Source: Phycisphaerales bacterium (lineage in GTDB: Bacteria > Planctomycetota > Phycisphaerae > Phycisphaerales > UBA1924). Taken from it: a DNA stretch of 64,000 nucleotides. The position numbers and the translations under genes were made by a program. The stretch is taken from positions 1 to 64,000 of the forward strand of contig JADZER010000073.1 in the NCBI GenBank assembly GCA_020850415.1, read 5' to 3'. The notes beneath the pieces are model-generated. The model ran no database searches. It saw nothing but the letters and a program-made list of their open reading frames with translations, and had not been told where the DNA came from. Positions 35,749 to 44,600 of the stretch are shown in pieces (positions within the stretch are counted from its first letter, which is position 1; each line of letters begins with the position of its first letter).

Positions 35749-37275
35749 TTACCCGGCCCCGCCGAAGAGGTCCAACTGGTCCCTTGCCGGGGGTCGTGGG
35801 GAGCCCGAGGGGCGCGTCGGACCGGGCTTGGGGGCGCGCGGGCGGGCAGGGGTCGGGGCGGGCGGCGCCCCGGGCTGCGTGCCGGCGACATCGGACTGGA
35901 AGGACCCTTGTGCCAGGTGGGTCGTCAGGCGATCTCCGATCGAGAGTTCCGCGGCGTCGCGGACGACGCGCCCGTCGGGGCGGACGGTGCAGGAGTAGCC
36001 CCGGCCGAGCACCGCCCCGGGGCCGACCGACTCGAGGTGCTGGGAGCACGCGCCGACGCGGGAGGCGCGGGCGGCGAGGGAGGTCGCGACGGCGCGCCTC
36101 AGCCGGATCTCGCCGGTGTCGGAGGCGGCGCGGGCCGCGTCGAGCTGCCGGCGGGGCTGGACCCGCGCCAGGGCGCCGTGGGAGCGTTCGGTCCCCCGCT
36201 CGGCGTGGTCGAGCGCGCGGTGGATGGCATCGGCGAGGCGGTCCCGGGTGCGCCCCAGTTGTTCGCCGGCGAGTCGTGTGGCGCCGCGGGGGTCGGCGAG
36301 CACGGGGTGGCGTGCCGCGGCGGCGAGGCGCTGGCGTTCGAACCGGATGGTGCGGGCCAGGTCGGTCCTGCAGCGGTTGGCCAGAGCGTCGAGCTGTCGG
36401 TGGAGGGCGTCGCGGTCGGGGGTGAGGCGCATGGCGGCCTGGGTGGGCGTGGCGCAGCGTTCGTCGGCGACGAGCTCGGCGATGGTGGTGTCGGTCTCGT
36501 GGCCGATGGCGGCGACGACGGGCACGGGGCACTGGACGATGGCGCGGGCGACTTCGCGCTCGTTGAAGGCGGCGAGATCCTCGGGCGAGCCGCCGCCGCG
36601 GGTGACGATGACGGCGTCGATGCCGAGCTTCTCGTGGTTGGCGGCGAGGTGGGCGAGCGCGCGCACAACCTGTTCGGCGGCCCCCTCGCCCTGCACCTTG
36701 ACCGGGACGAGGACGACGCCCACCGCCGGGCAGCGCCGGGCCATGGTGTCGAGGACATCCTGCAGCGCAGCGCCGGTGCGGCTGGTCACGACGGCGACCT
36801 TCCTGGGGAAGGTCGGGAGCGGGCGTTTGCGTTCTGCGGCGAACCAGCCGAGCTGGCGGAGTTCCTCACAGAGCTGCTTGAACCGCAGCTCGTGGGCCCC
36901 CTGGCCGACGGGCTCGAGCGCCTCGACGATCAGGGTGACGCGGCCCTGGGGCTCGTAGAACTCGACCCGCCCGGTGGCGACGACCTGCTGGCCGTCGCGG
37001 GGCTCGAACGCGAGCTTGCGGAGGTTGCTCGCGAAGACGGCCGCGCTGATCAGGGCCCCGGCGTCCTTGAGGCCGAAGTAGAGGTGGGTGCTGCGGCGTG
37101 CGCCGCTGACCTCGCCGACCACGCGGACCCTGGCCGGCAGGTGGTCGTCGACCACAGCGCGGATCATCGCGGCGAGCCGGCTGACGGTGAGCACACCGTC
37201 GGCGGGCGCCGGCTCGGCGGCTTTGGGGGGCTTGGCGCCCCGCATCTTGCCCGGATCAAACGGCAATCGGCCCAT
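35749..37275 (-). CDS. xseA: Exodeoxyribonuclease VII large subunit
   Basis: Degrades single-stranded DNA in both directions, with XseB. 508 residues. The N-terminal OB-fold begins at VLTVSRLAAMIRAVVDDHLP and includes THLYFGLKDAGALISAAVF. The catalytic domain holds VAVVTSRTGAALQDVL, VIVTRGGGSPEDLAAFNEREVARAI and GHETDTTIAELVADERCATPTQAA, all strongly conserved. A Pro/Arg-rich tail of about 50 residues is added at the C-terminus. A perfect palindrome spans the start codon (37265-37287). Confidence 0.95.
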   Translation of the reverse strand: MGRLPFDPGKMRGAKPPKAAEPAPADGVLTVSRLAAMIRAVVDDHLPARVRVVGEVSGARRSTHLYFGLKDAGALISAAVFASNLRKLAFEPRDGQQVVATGRVEFYEPQGRVTLIVEALEPVGQGAHELRFKQLCEELRQLGWFAAERKRPLPTFPRKVAVVTSRTGAALQDVLDTMARRCPAVGVVLVPVKVQGEGAAEQVVRALAHLAANHEKLGIDAVIVTRGGGSPEDLAAFNEREVARAIVQCPVPVVAAIGHETDTTIAELVADERCATPTQAAMRLTPDRDALHRQLDALANRCRTDLARTIRFERQRLAAAARHPVLADPRGATRLAGEQLGRTRDRLADAIHRALDHAERGTERSHGALARVQPRRQLDAARAASDTGEIRLRRAVATSLAARASRVGACSQHLESVGPGAVLGRGYSCTVRPDGRVVRDAAELSIGDRLTTHLAQGSFQSDVAGTQPGAPPAPTPARPRAPKPGPTRPSGSPRPPARDQLDLFGGAG

Positions 37276-37287
37276 GATGGGCCGATT
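37265..37287. promoter_or_regulatory. Perfect 11-bp inverted repeat across the xseA start codon
   Basis: AATCGGCCCAT-G-ATGGGCCGATT. The right arm continues into the region where a -10 box would lie (CAATAATCG on the minus strand). As DNA it could be an operator; as RNA it could occlude the start codon only if transcription begins further upstream. Confidence 0.4.
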
Positions 37288-37435
37288 ATTGCCGATCCCA
37301 GGATGTCGTGCCGGGTGGCTACTCCTTTGACGCGGTCCGACGAATCTCCGTCTCCTCCGACTCGGCCCACCCGCGGGCGTCAGCCCGCCGCACGATCTGG
37401 GTATTCGTGGTCATCGGGAAGGGCAGCCCGACGGG

Positions 37436-38056
37436 CTAACTCCCCGAGACGATCTTGATCCCACCGGCCACGCCCGCGTCGACCTTCTTGATGGTGCCGC
37501 CCTGCTCGAGGGGCTTGCGCAGCCGGATGGTCGCGCTGGGCTCGGGCAGTGCGCCCGTGGGCTTGCCGGCGTCGGCCTCGCAGGCCGAGCCGCACTCGGC
37601 CTGCATGGCGCGGAGCCTGGCGGGGTTCACGAAGGTCCGCACGCCGCCGGTGTAGCCGCGCTCCTTGAGCCACTGCTGGCGTCCGGCCTCGAAGTTCTTG
37701 AAGGTCTCGCCGCCGAAGTGCTGCCAGGGGCTGATGGTGACGACCTGGTTGTAGACGCGGAGGTGGACGCGCTCGGTGTCGCAGCCGTCGACGGCGCCGT
37801 AGGCGACCCGTCCGGGGTTCTCGCGCCAGGCGCGGCGGCTGTCGATGTCCTTGACATCATCGCCCACCCAGACGCGGGCGTGGTTGGGGGAGTGGCGGGC
37901 GGTGTAGACGCGGGACTCGTCCTCCGGCGGGGGGGTGACGAGGCGGCCGTTGTGGATGTTGGGGGCGAATCCGCGGTGGCAGATGATGCGGTGATCCGTC
38001 TGGCCCAGGCCGCCCATCGAGGCGGCCAGCGCCGCGGCTGCGAGGAGGGTGTACAT
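37436..38056 (-). CDS. Secreted protein of unknown function
   Basis: 206 residues. The signal peptide MYTLLAAAALAASMGGLGQ is likely cleaved near residue 19. The mature part has two Cys pairs (HRIICHRGF and DGCDTE early, CGSACEAD late), a WQHFGGETFKNFEAGRQQWLKERGYTGG segment and no family I recognise. AGGAG ribosome site 8 nt upstream of the ATG. Downstream, 37276-37435 contains only the xseA start region and a short GCCCGACGGGC hairpin around the stop. Confidence 0.6.
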   Translation of the reverse strand: MYTLLAAAALAASMGGLGQTDHRIICHRGFAPNIHNGRLVTPPPEDESRVYTARHSPNHARVWVGDDVKDIDSRRAWRENPGRVAYGAVDGCDTERVHLRVYNQVVTISPWQHFGGETFKNFEAGRQQWLKERGYTGGVRTFVNPARLRAMQAECGSACEADAGKPTGALPEPSATIRLRKPLEQGGTIKKVDAGVAGGIKIVSGS

Positions 38057-38221
38057 CGTCTGATCTCCTAATGTGTGGGCGAGGGACGACCCCGCGCCGG
38101 CAAACCGAAACCCCACCCCGACTTGAACAGCATGCTCCATTCCGGGGCCGGTGCAAGGGGATTTGCCGGTTGTGAGGGCGGAACTGGTCCGGGGGCGTCC
38201 GGGAACGGGCGCGGGGGCCGG

Positions 38222-39865
38222 CTATCGGACGGGGTCGGCCGGCCGGGCCCGTTGCCCGGTCACGATCGGGACGAACCCGACCTCCATGCCCGGGGGAGGG
38301 GTGACCAGGAGGGCCGGGTCGAGCGCGACGAGCCCGCCCGTGCGCAGCGGGGCCATGTAGTCGCGGTCGATGGGCCAGGAGGCGTGGAGCTTCTCGACCA
38401 GAGCCTGGAGGCTCGCTTTCTTCTGCTCGTCCCAGTCGTACTGCTGGAGCGACGGCTGATCCACGAAGCGGTACCAGCGGTAGGTGACCACCGAGCCGTC
38501 GAGGAGGTCGGCGGTGAAGGCCGGGCTGGCGGGGCCCGGCTCTGCCCAGGCGCCTTCCCGCGGCGAGGTGTAGGGATCCCCGGGGGCGGCCGTCGGGAAT
38601 GCGGCGTCGGCGAGGCCGGTGTCGGCGGGGACCTCGGCCTCCGGTATCGCGACCCGCGTGCCGTCAACCTCCTTGAAGTAGCGTGGGAAGTGTCCCGCGG
38701 GGGCGATGTCGCTGTCGAGCCACTTGAGCCCCCAGGCCCCGTCGTTGAAGACCCTGGTATCGAAGACGCTCTCGACGGCCGCGACGGGTGAGCCCGCCTG
38801 CTCGTACTGCGTAGTCTGCGTGGTCAGCTCGCACCGCCAGGCTCCGGCGGGGTCGAACCGGCCGGAGCATGCCGCGCCCTCGTCGCGCCAGGCTTTGAGG
38901 GCGTCGTAGAGGGCGGCCTTGGAGTAGTAAGTGACATCCTGGACGAGCCTCGCCTCGCCGTTCTCGTCGACGGGGAACCGGAGGGCGGGGATCTTGGTGT
39001 AGGTCGCGCCGTCGTTGGCGCGGGCCTCAAGGCGGGGCACGGTGTTGATTTCCATGGCGCCGCCGCCGGCGACGCCCGGCCGGGTGTCGAGACCGCGCCC
39101 GTGGACGAAGGGGTAGTTGAAGAGCGCGCCGATCTTGCTCCATGTCTCGGGGATATAGAACGCGATGGGGCCCTTGAAGTTGGCGGTGTTCAGGAAGCAG
39201 GTCCAACTCTGATCGCCGGTTGGGGGGTTACCGGTGGGGGTGTCGCCGGCGGTGGGGCCGGTGAAGGGGAGGGCCATCCAGGCGTAGCCGAGGAACTGGC
39301 CGTCGGGCTCGCCCTCGAAGGGCAGCCCGTCCGGCGGGATGAGCAGCCGGTTGGAGAGTTGGGCGATGCCGAGCCGGTCGTCGGGGAGCGCCTCGTTGCT
39401 GTAGAAGAACGACCAGCCGGGCGAGCCGACCTCGTAGTCGTAGCACTGGGGCGTGGCGTTCATGCTGAACTTGGGCGAGCCGTAGCGGAAGTGGTTGCGG
39501 GCCCAGTAGCCCAAGCCGCCCTCGACGGTCTGGAAGACGCTGGACCAGGTGGGGCCGCGCTCGGGCCATTGGCGGGCGAGGGTGCCCTCCGGGGCGAGCG
39601 GGGTGTCGGTGTTGTCGGCGTTGTCGGGCAGGATCCAGGTGCTGGCCAGGCCGATCTGGAAGTCGGCGAGCGGCTCGTCGATGAGCGGCCAGACGGCGGA
39701 GTAGAAGCTGATGCCGGCGCTGTACTCGGCCCGGTCGGGCGGCTGGTCAGCGGTGAAGCCGATGTAGCCGTGGAGGCCTTGAGAGTGCAGGGCGACCTGT
39801 CCGGGCGCTTGGGCGGGCGCACCGAGGCACGCGATGCCGATCACGATGGTGGCGGGGATCCTCAC
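38222..39865 (-). CDS. Large secreted protein of unknown function
   Basis: 547 residues. A hydrophobic leader (IPATIVIGIACLGAPAQA) suggests Sec export. The mature chain is rich in Trp, Tyr and Pro (GGLGYWARNHFRYGSPKFSM, YDYEVGSPGWSFFYSNEALP, TYRWYRFVDQPSLQQYDWD) and has a few scattered Cys; there is no dockerin, PEP-CTERM or membrane anchor at the C-terminus. I do not recognise the family. The GTG start at 39865 has CAGGAG 8 nt upstream; a minus-strand TATGGT at 39927-39932 may be the -10 box. Confidence 0.6.
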   Translation of the reverse strand: MRIPATIVIGIACLGAPAQAPGQVALHSQGLHGYIGFTADQPPDRAEYSAGISFYSAVWPLIDEPLADFQIGLASTWILPDNADNTDTPLAPEGTLARQWPERGPTWSSVFQTVEGGLGYWARNHFRYGSPKFSMNATPQCYDYEVGSPGWSFFYSNEALPDDRLGIAQLSNRLLIPPDGLPFEGEPDGQFLGYAWMALPFTGPTAGDTPTGNPPTGDQSWTCFLNTANFKGPIAFYIPETWSKIGALFNYPFVHGRGLDTRPGVAGGGAMEINTVPRLEARANDGATYTKIPALRFPVDENGEARLVQDVTYYSKAALYDALKAWRDEGAACSGRFDPAGAWRCELTTQTTQYEQAGSPVAAVESVFDTRVFNDGAWGLKWLDSDIAPAGHFPRYFKEVDGTRVAIPEAEVPADTGLADAAFPTAAPGDPYTSPREGAWAEPGPASPAFTADLLDGSVVTYRWYRFVDQPSLQQYDWDEQKKASLQALVEKLHASWPIDRDYMAPLRTGGLVALDPALLVTPPPGMEVGFVPIVTGQRARPADPVR

Positions 39866-39995
39866 GCGGCGGCTCCTGACGACGACCGCTTCGGCGGTGG
39901 GCGCCGGGGCGGTCGGTCGGAAGGACACCATACCAGCCTTGCCGGTCCCGTCGGCTCTGTCAGGTGCGTCGGGCGCGCCGGGAGGCGGAGGAAAG

Positions 39996-40067
39996 AGCGG
40001 GTGAAGGGAGTCGAACCCTCGACATTCAGCTTGGGAAGCTGACGTTCTACCACTGAACTACACCCGC
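39996..40067 (-). tRNA. tRNA-Gly(CCC)
   Basis: On the minus strand the acceptor GCGGGTG pairs with CACCCGC plus discriminator T; D-arm GTTCAGTGGTAGAAC; anticodon stem TCAGC/GCTGA with loop TTCCCAA, anticodon CCC; T-arm GAGGG-TTCGACT-CCCTT. It closely follows the bacterial tRNA-Gly(CCC) pattern. CCA is not encoded. It contains the only ACGT I found in the window (40042-40045), at the D-stem/anticodon-stem junction. Confidence 0.96.
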
Positions 40068-40142
40068 GTGGCCCGGTGGGCCGGGCATCAGAGTCTAGCC
40101 CGGGTCGGCGGGTCCGCCAAGCGGGCGGGGGTGGGGGGGTGG

Positions 40143-41225
40143 TCAGGGTCGCCGGTGCGGGGCGGTGGAGAGCAGGAGGAACTCGCTGAGGTTCTCCCCG
40201 GTGAGGAGGCCGACGGGCCGGCGTCCGTCCAGCACCGCGAGGGCGGGGCCGTGCTCTCGGAGGGTTTCGACGGCGACGGGCAGGCTGTCGCCTGGGCTCA
40301 GGGTCGGCAGGGCGCGGTCGACAGCCCCGGCGAGAGGGGCGGTGGGGCCGAGCTGGGTGAAGGCCTGGATCAGGCGGTCGCGCCGGAGAAGCCCGGCGTA
40401 CATCCCCTCGGCATCGACCACGGGGAAATCCTGCTGGGCGCCGGCGATCAAGAGGTCGGCGGCGTCGCCCAGGGTGGCCCCGGCGGGGAGCGTTCGGACA
40501 TCGGTCTGCATGGCGGCGGCGACGGTCAGGCCGGTGACCGCCGAGCGTTCGGCGGCGGCGTTGGCCTCGGCCTGCCCGCCGAAGTAGACGAACACCGCGA
40601 TGAGCAGGAGGAGGGGGCTCTCGCCGAAGAGGGCGGCGGCGACGAAGAGCAGGGCCATCGCCTTGCCGCAGTGGGCCGCGATGGCGGTCGCGCGTGCGTA
40701 GTCGAGTTTCAGGGCAAGCAGGGAGCGGAGGACTCGTCCGCCGTCCATGGGGAAGGCGGGGAGCATGTTGAAGGCGACGAGTCCGAAGTTGAGGATGGCC
40801 AGCTGCAGGAGCACTCCGCCGCCGCGGATGGTGTACATGCCGGCGGGGGTCCGGATGTCGCCGATGGCCAGCGCGACGCCGAGGAGAGCGGCCCCGATGA
40901 CGACATTGACGGCGGGTCCGGCGATGGCGATGAGAAACTCCTCGCGGGGCCGGGTCGGCATGCGTTCGAGTGCCGCGACGCCGCCGATGGGCAGGAGGGT
41001 GATGTGGCGGGTCTGGACGCCGAAGGCGCGGGCGGTGAGCGCGTGGCCGAGCTCGTGGAGCACGACGCAGAGGAAGATGAGCAGGACGAAGGCGATGGCG
41101 ACGAGGGTGGGGACGAGGCCCATGCCGGCGGACCGGTAGGCGATCCAGGCGATGAGCAGCGGGAAGGTCCAGTGGACCCCGATGTCGATGCCGAAGATCC
41201 TCGCGATCCGCAGGCTGCCTCGCAT
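40143..41225 (-). CDS. Site-2 protease family (M50) membrane zinc protease with CBS domains
   Basis: Intramembrane metalloprotease of 360 residues, close in layout to the SpoIVFB/Rv2625c group. The N-terminal part has several transmembrane segments, the zinc motif HELGH in VVLHELGHALTARAFG, and the third ligand in NMLPAFPMDGGRVLR. The C-terminal 150 residues form a CBS pair (MQTDVRTLPAGATLGDAADLLI and LPTLSPGDSLPVAVETLREHG), which could sense a nucleotide. Substrate unknown. ATG at 41225, 5 nt after TACCAT with no ribosome site. Divergent from the ABC operon. Confidence 0.88.
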   Translation of the reverse strand: MRGSLRIARIFGIDIGVHWTFPLLIAWIAYRSAGMGLVPTLVAIAFVLLIFLCVVLHELGHALTARAFGVQTRHITLLPIGGVAALERMPTRPREEFLIAIAGPAVNVVIGAALLGVALAIGDIRTPAGMYTIRGGGVLLQLAILNFGLVAFNMLPAFPMDGGRVLRSLLALKLDYARATAIAAHCGKAMALLFVAAALFGESPLLLLIAVFVYFGGQAEANAAAERSAVTGLTVAAAMQTDVRTLPAGATLGDAADLLIAGAQQDFPVVDAEGMYAGLLRRDRLIQAFTQLGPTAPLAGAVDRALPTLSPGDSLPVAVETLREHGPALAVLDGRRPVGLLTGENLSEFLLLSTAPHRRP

Positions 41226-41281
41226 GCCGGATGGTAGGGGCGGGAGGCCCGGGGTCCGGCCGGGCCGTACGCTATGGGCCG
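41226..41281. promoter_or_regulatory. Divergent promoters of the site-2 protease and ABC operon
   Basis: Minus-strand TACCAT (41236-41231) ends 5 nt before the protease ATG. Plus-strand TACGCT (41268-41273) ends 8 nt before the ABC permease ATG at 41282. Both fit leaderless transcripts. Confidence 0.4.
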
Positions 41282-42586
41282 ATGGCACGACGCCGACGCG
41301 AGGAACCCCGGACCGTCCCGGCGATGCGAGCGCCGCCGGTGGGTCGCGACAACCCGCTGACGCGGAGCGTCCCTGGGCTGGTGGGGGTCGTGTTCCTGGG
41401 GCTGATGCTGCTCGCGTGCGTCGCGACGCTGCCGTACACGCTCGGGACCGCCGGCGGTGGTGGGGACGCGCCCGGGGCTCCTCGCTACAACGCGGGGGAC
41501 TCGAACGCGGGGCGCCTGGCGCCGTTCTGGTGGCCGGCGGACGCGGAGCAGTCGGCGCGGGTGGACGCGGCGGAGGCGCGGACCGGGGAGCGGGCGCGGT
41601 ACCTGCTCGGCACCGATGTGCTCGGGAGGTCGCTGCTGGTGCGGTCGCTGGCGGGGGGAGGGATCTCGCTGGGCATCGGGATCTCCGCGGCGTTTATCTC
41701 GGTCCTCATCGGGACCCTGTACGGGGCGGTGTCGGGGTATCTCGGCGGGAAGGCCGACGCGCTGCTGATGCGGGTGGTTGATGTCCTTTACGGCCTGCCG
41801 TACATCCTGCTGGTGGTGCTGCTCGCGGTGGCGAGCGAGGCGGTGATCGAGCGGCAGGTGTCGCGGGCGGGGGCCCGGGAACGCTGGGCGGCGGGCGTGC
41901 TTCGGGAGGTGCAGGCGCCCGACGGTGTCGAGCGGGGGGCGTGGCTGGATGCGCCGGCGGAGGCGTCTTCCTCGCTGGTGCGGGAGCTGGAAGCGCGTCT
42001 GGCCAGGGACGCAACGGACCCTGAGGCCGCGGGCGCGAGGATCCGGGCGCTGGTGGCGGCGGGCGAGCCCAACGGGGCGGTGCTCCAGGGCGCGGCGATG
42101 GCCGCCCGGCCGCCGCGGGAGCTGCGGGACTCGACGCGCCTGCTGCTGGATGTGGGGACGCTGCTGCTGGCGATCGGCGGGGTGAGCTGGCTGACGATGG
42201 CCCGGGTGATCCGGGGGCAGGTGCTGAGCCTGAAGCAGCAGCAGTTCGTGGAGGCGGCGCGGGCGACCGGGGCGTCGGCGCCGCGGATCTTCCTGCGTCA
42301 CCTGCTTCCCAATCTTGTGGGGCCGATCATTGTGTACGCGACGCTGACCGTGCCGCAGGCGGTCCTGCAGGAGTCATTCCTGAGCTTCCTGGGGATCGGG
42401 GTGAAGCCGCCTCTGCCGAGCTGGGGGAACCTGGCGGCGGAGGGGTTGGGGGAGCTGAACGGCTACCGGAGCAATTGGTGGCTTTTGCTTTTCCCGTGCG
42501 TGCTGCTGGGGGTCACGCTGCTGGCGCTGAACTTCGTGGGCGAAGGACTGCGCGAGGCGTTCGACCCCAAGCGGTCGAGGCGGTAA
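41282..42586 (+). CDS. Peptide/oligopeptide ABC permease, DppC/OppC-like (first)
   Basis: 434 residues. A first transmembrane helix follows a basic N-terminus (LVGVVFLGLMLLACVATL). The permease core has YLLGTDVLGRSLLVRSLAGGGISLGIG, the classic OppC loop, and the coupling EAA region EAARATGASAPRIFLRHLLPNLVGPII. A hydrophilic insertion of about 95 residues (about 195-290) separates two transmembrane helices and is not usual. First gene of an operon with an SBP, two more permeases and one ATPase. Confidence 0.88.
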   Translation: MARRRREEPRTVPAMRAPPVGRDNPLTRSVPGLVGVVFLGLMLLACVATLPYTLGTAGGGGDAPGAPRYNAGDSNAGRLAPFWWPADAEQSARVDAAEARTGERARYLLGTDVLGRSLLVRSLAGGGISLGIGISAAFISVLIGTLYGAVSGYLGGKADALLMRVVDVLYGLPYILLVVLLAVASEAVIERQVSRAGARERWAAGVLREVQAPDGVERGAWLDAPAEASSSLVRELEARLARDATDPEAAGARIRALVAAGEPNGAVLQGAAMAARPPRELRDSTRLLLDVGTLLLAIGGVSWLTMARVIRGQVLSLKQQQFVEAARATGASAPRIFLRHLLPNLVGPIIVYATLTVPQAVLQESFLSFLGIGVKPPLPSWGNLAAEGLGELNGYRSNWWLLLFPCVLLGVTLLALNFVGEGLREAFDPKRSRR

Positions 42587-42657
42587 GGTGTGTCGTGTGG
42601 CGGGAGGTCCCGTCGCGCGTTGACCCGATCAATCTCCGACCTCAAGAAGGGTGCTCG

Positions 42658-44556
42658 ATGCAGAACCGGTTCGGACTGAAGGACTTCGTGATCATCCTGG
42701 GGCTGGTGGTCCTGGTGGTGAGCGTGTGGCTGAGCATGGCGCAGGACGACCGGCGGTGGAACGAGACCCAGCGGGTGGAGGCCAAGCTCGCCGACCTCGA
42801 GAGGCAGCTGTCGCGGATCGAGGCGGGGATCGAGGGCGGCGTGCGGGTGGCGGGCCCGGCGGCGGGGTCGGGGGTCGGGTCGGCGCCGGAGCGCGACACG
42901 GGGTGGGCCCGCCCGGGCGAGCCGATCGCGTGGCAGGAGCCGTGGGAGTACGCGACCGATCCCCGCGGCGCGGCGGGGTTCACGATCGGGGGCGTGTTCA
43001 CCGAGTGCTTCGAGTCGCAGCCGGCGAAGCTGACGCCGTTCATCCAGACCGATGTCTACGGGCGGCGCGTGCTGGACCTGGTCTCGGAGACGCTTGGGGC
43101 GTACGACCCGGAGACGCTGGAGCTTCGCGGGCTGCTGGCCGACGCGTGGCAGGTCGATCCGGCCGGGCTGTGGCTGCGGGTGCATATCAACCCGCGGGCG
43201 CGGTTCAGCGACGGCGAGGCGGTCACGGCCGAGGATGTGCGGTGGACCTTCCACGACTTTGTGATGAACATGGAGATCGAGGCGGAGCGGTCGCGGTCGA
43301 TCATCGGCGATGTCATCGAGAGGGTCGAGGTGATCGACGAGAAGACAGTGGAGTTCACCTTCCACGACGCGTTCTTCTCGAACATGGACTCGGCGCTGGT
43401 CATGAACATCCTGCCCAGGCACATCTTCGAGCGGCTGACGCCGGCGCAGATCAACCAGGGCACGGGGCTGCTGTTCGGTTCGGGGCCGTTCAAGCTCAAG
43501 ACCTTCGATGTGGACCGGCAGTGGGCGCCGCCGGACACGGTGGTGCTGGTGCGCAACGAGCAGTACTGGGGGCCCAAGCCGCCGCTCGAGGAGGTGCGAT
43601 TCATGGCGATCAACGACGAGCAGTCGCGTCTGATCGCGTACAAGTCCGACGAGGCGACGATGATCACGCCGTCGGCGCCGCAGTTCGTGTCGGCGATGGA
43701 GGACGACGCGTGGGTCGCGGGCAACCAGAACCTGGACTGGATCAACATGCGGTCGGGGCGCTCGGGGATCATCTGGAACTGCGGGCCGCGCCAGGGCAAG
43801 CTCACGCCCTTCCACGACCGGCGCGTGCGGGTGGCGATGACCCACCTGCTCGACCGGGAGAAGATGATTCGTGACCTGTGGCAGGGGGTCGGGCAGGTGT
43901 GCAGCGGGTTCTTCAACCCGGGGACGCTGGGCTTCGAGCCCGGGCGCGAGGCGTGGCCCTACGACCCCGCGGAGGGCAGGCGGCTGCTCGCCGAGGCCGG
44001 GTGGGCGGACACCGACAACGACCGGGTGCTCGAGGACGCGGAGGGGAACGAGTTCGTCTTCGAGCTGACCTACTTCGGGGGCGGGGAGATCGCCGAGCGG
44101 ATCGCGCTGTTCATCAAGGACGCGTGCGCCGCGGCCGGTATCCGCTGCACGCTGCGTCAGATGGACTGGTCGGTGGGCGACCCGGTCCGCAACCAGCGGG
44201 ACTTCGACGCGATGCTGATGGGGTGGGGGGCCAACGCGCCGGAGTCCGACCCCAAGCAGATCTTCCACTCCGACGCGATCAAGGACCAGGGCGACAACTT
44301 CGCCCAGTGGAGCAACGCCGACGCCGACCGGAGCATCGACCTGGCGAGGAAGGAGCTTGACCCGGTCAAGCGCAGCAGGTTGTGGTGGGAGTTCGAGCGC
44401 GCGATGCACCAGGACCAGCCGTACACCTGGGTGCGGGTCACCCCCTGGCTGCGGTTCGTGAAGCAGGATGTCGGCAATGTGCACACCTACCCGCGGGGTC
44501 TGGAGCCGTGGGAGTTTTTCCGCGGCGGGTCGAGCGCGCCGACACCGATGAACTAG
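42658..44556 (+). CDS. ABC transporter substrate-binding protein, family 5
   Basis: 632 residues. An N-terminal hydrophobic helix (FVIILGLVVLVVSVWLSMA) is uncleaved-looking and lacks a lipobox, so the protein may be membrane-tethered. A coiled coil (about 30-60) links it to the SBP_bac_5 domain, with LTPFIQTDVYGRRVLDLVSETL, WLRVHINPRARFSDGEAVTAEDVRWTF and, near the end, YTWVRVTPWLRF. Proteins of this family bind peptides, nickel or sugars; ligand unknown. Ribosome site AAGAAGGG. Confidence 0.9.
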   Translation: MQNRFGLKDFVIILGLVVLVVSVWLSMAQDDRRWNETQRVEAKLADLERQLSRIEAGIEGGVRVAGPAAGSGVGSAPERDTGWARPGEPIAWQEPWEYATDPRGAAGFTIGGVFTECFESQPAKLTPFIQTDVYGRRVLDLVSETLGAYDPETLELRGLLADAWQVDPAGLWLRVHINPRARFSDGEAVTAEDVRWTFHDFVMNMEIEAERSRSIIGDVIERVEVIDEKTVEFTFHDAFFSNMDSALVMNILPRHIFERLTPAQINQGTGLLFGSGPFKLKTFDVDRQWAPPDTVVLVRNEQYWGPKPPLEEVRFMAINDEQSRLIAYKSDEATMITPSAPQFVSAMEDDAWVAGNQNLDWINMRSGRSGIIWNCGPRQGKLTPFHDRRVRVAMTHLLDREKMIRDLWQGVGQVCSGFFNPGTLGFEPGREAWPYDPAEGRRLLAEAGWADTDNDRVLEDAEGNEFVFELTYFGGGEIAERIALFIKDACAAAGIRCTLRQMDWSVGDPVRNQRDFDAMLMGWGANAPESDPKQIFHSDAIKDQGDNFAQWSNADADRSIDLARKELDPVKRSRLWWEFERAMHQDQPYTWVRVTPWLRFVKQDVGNVHTYPRGLEPWEFFRGGSSAPTPMN

Positions 44557-44600
44557 CGCCGAACCACGCCGATCCACGCCGACCGAGGCCACGCCCCGCC

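Noticed and set aside
35739..35751. Leaderless promoter TAATGT 7 nt before xseB
   Set aside because: The TAA is the xseA stop codon and xseB sits in the same operon, so the match is probably accidental.
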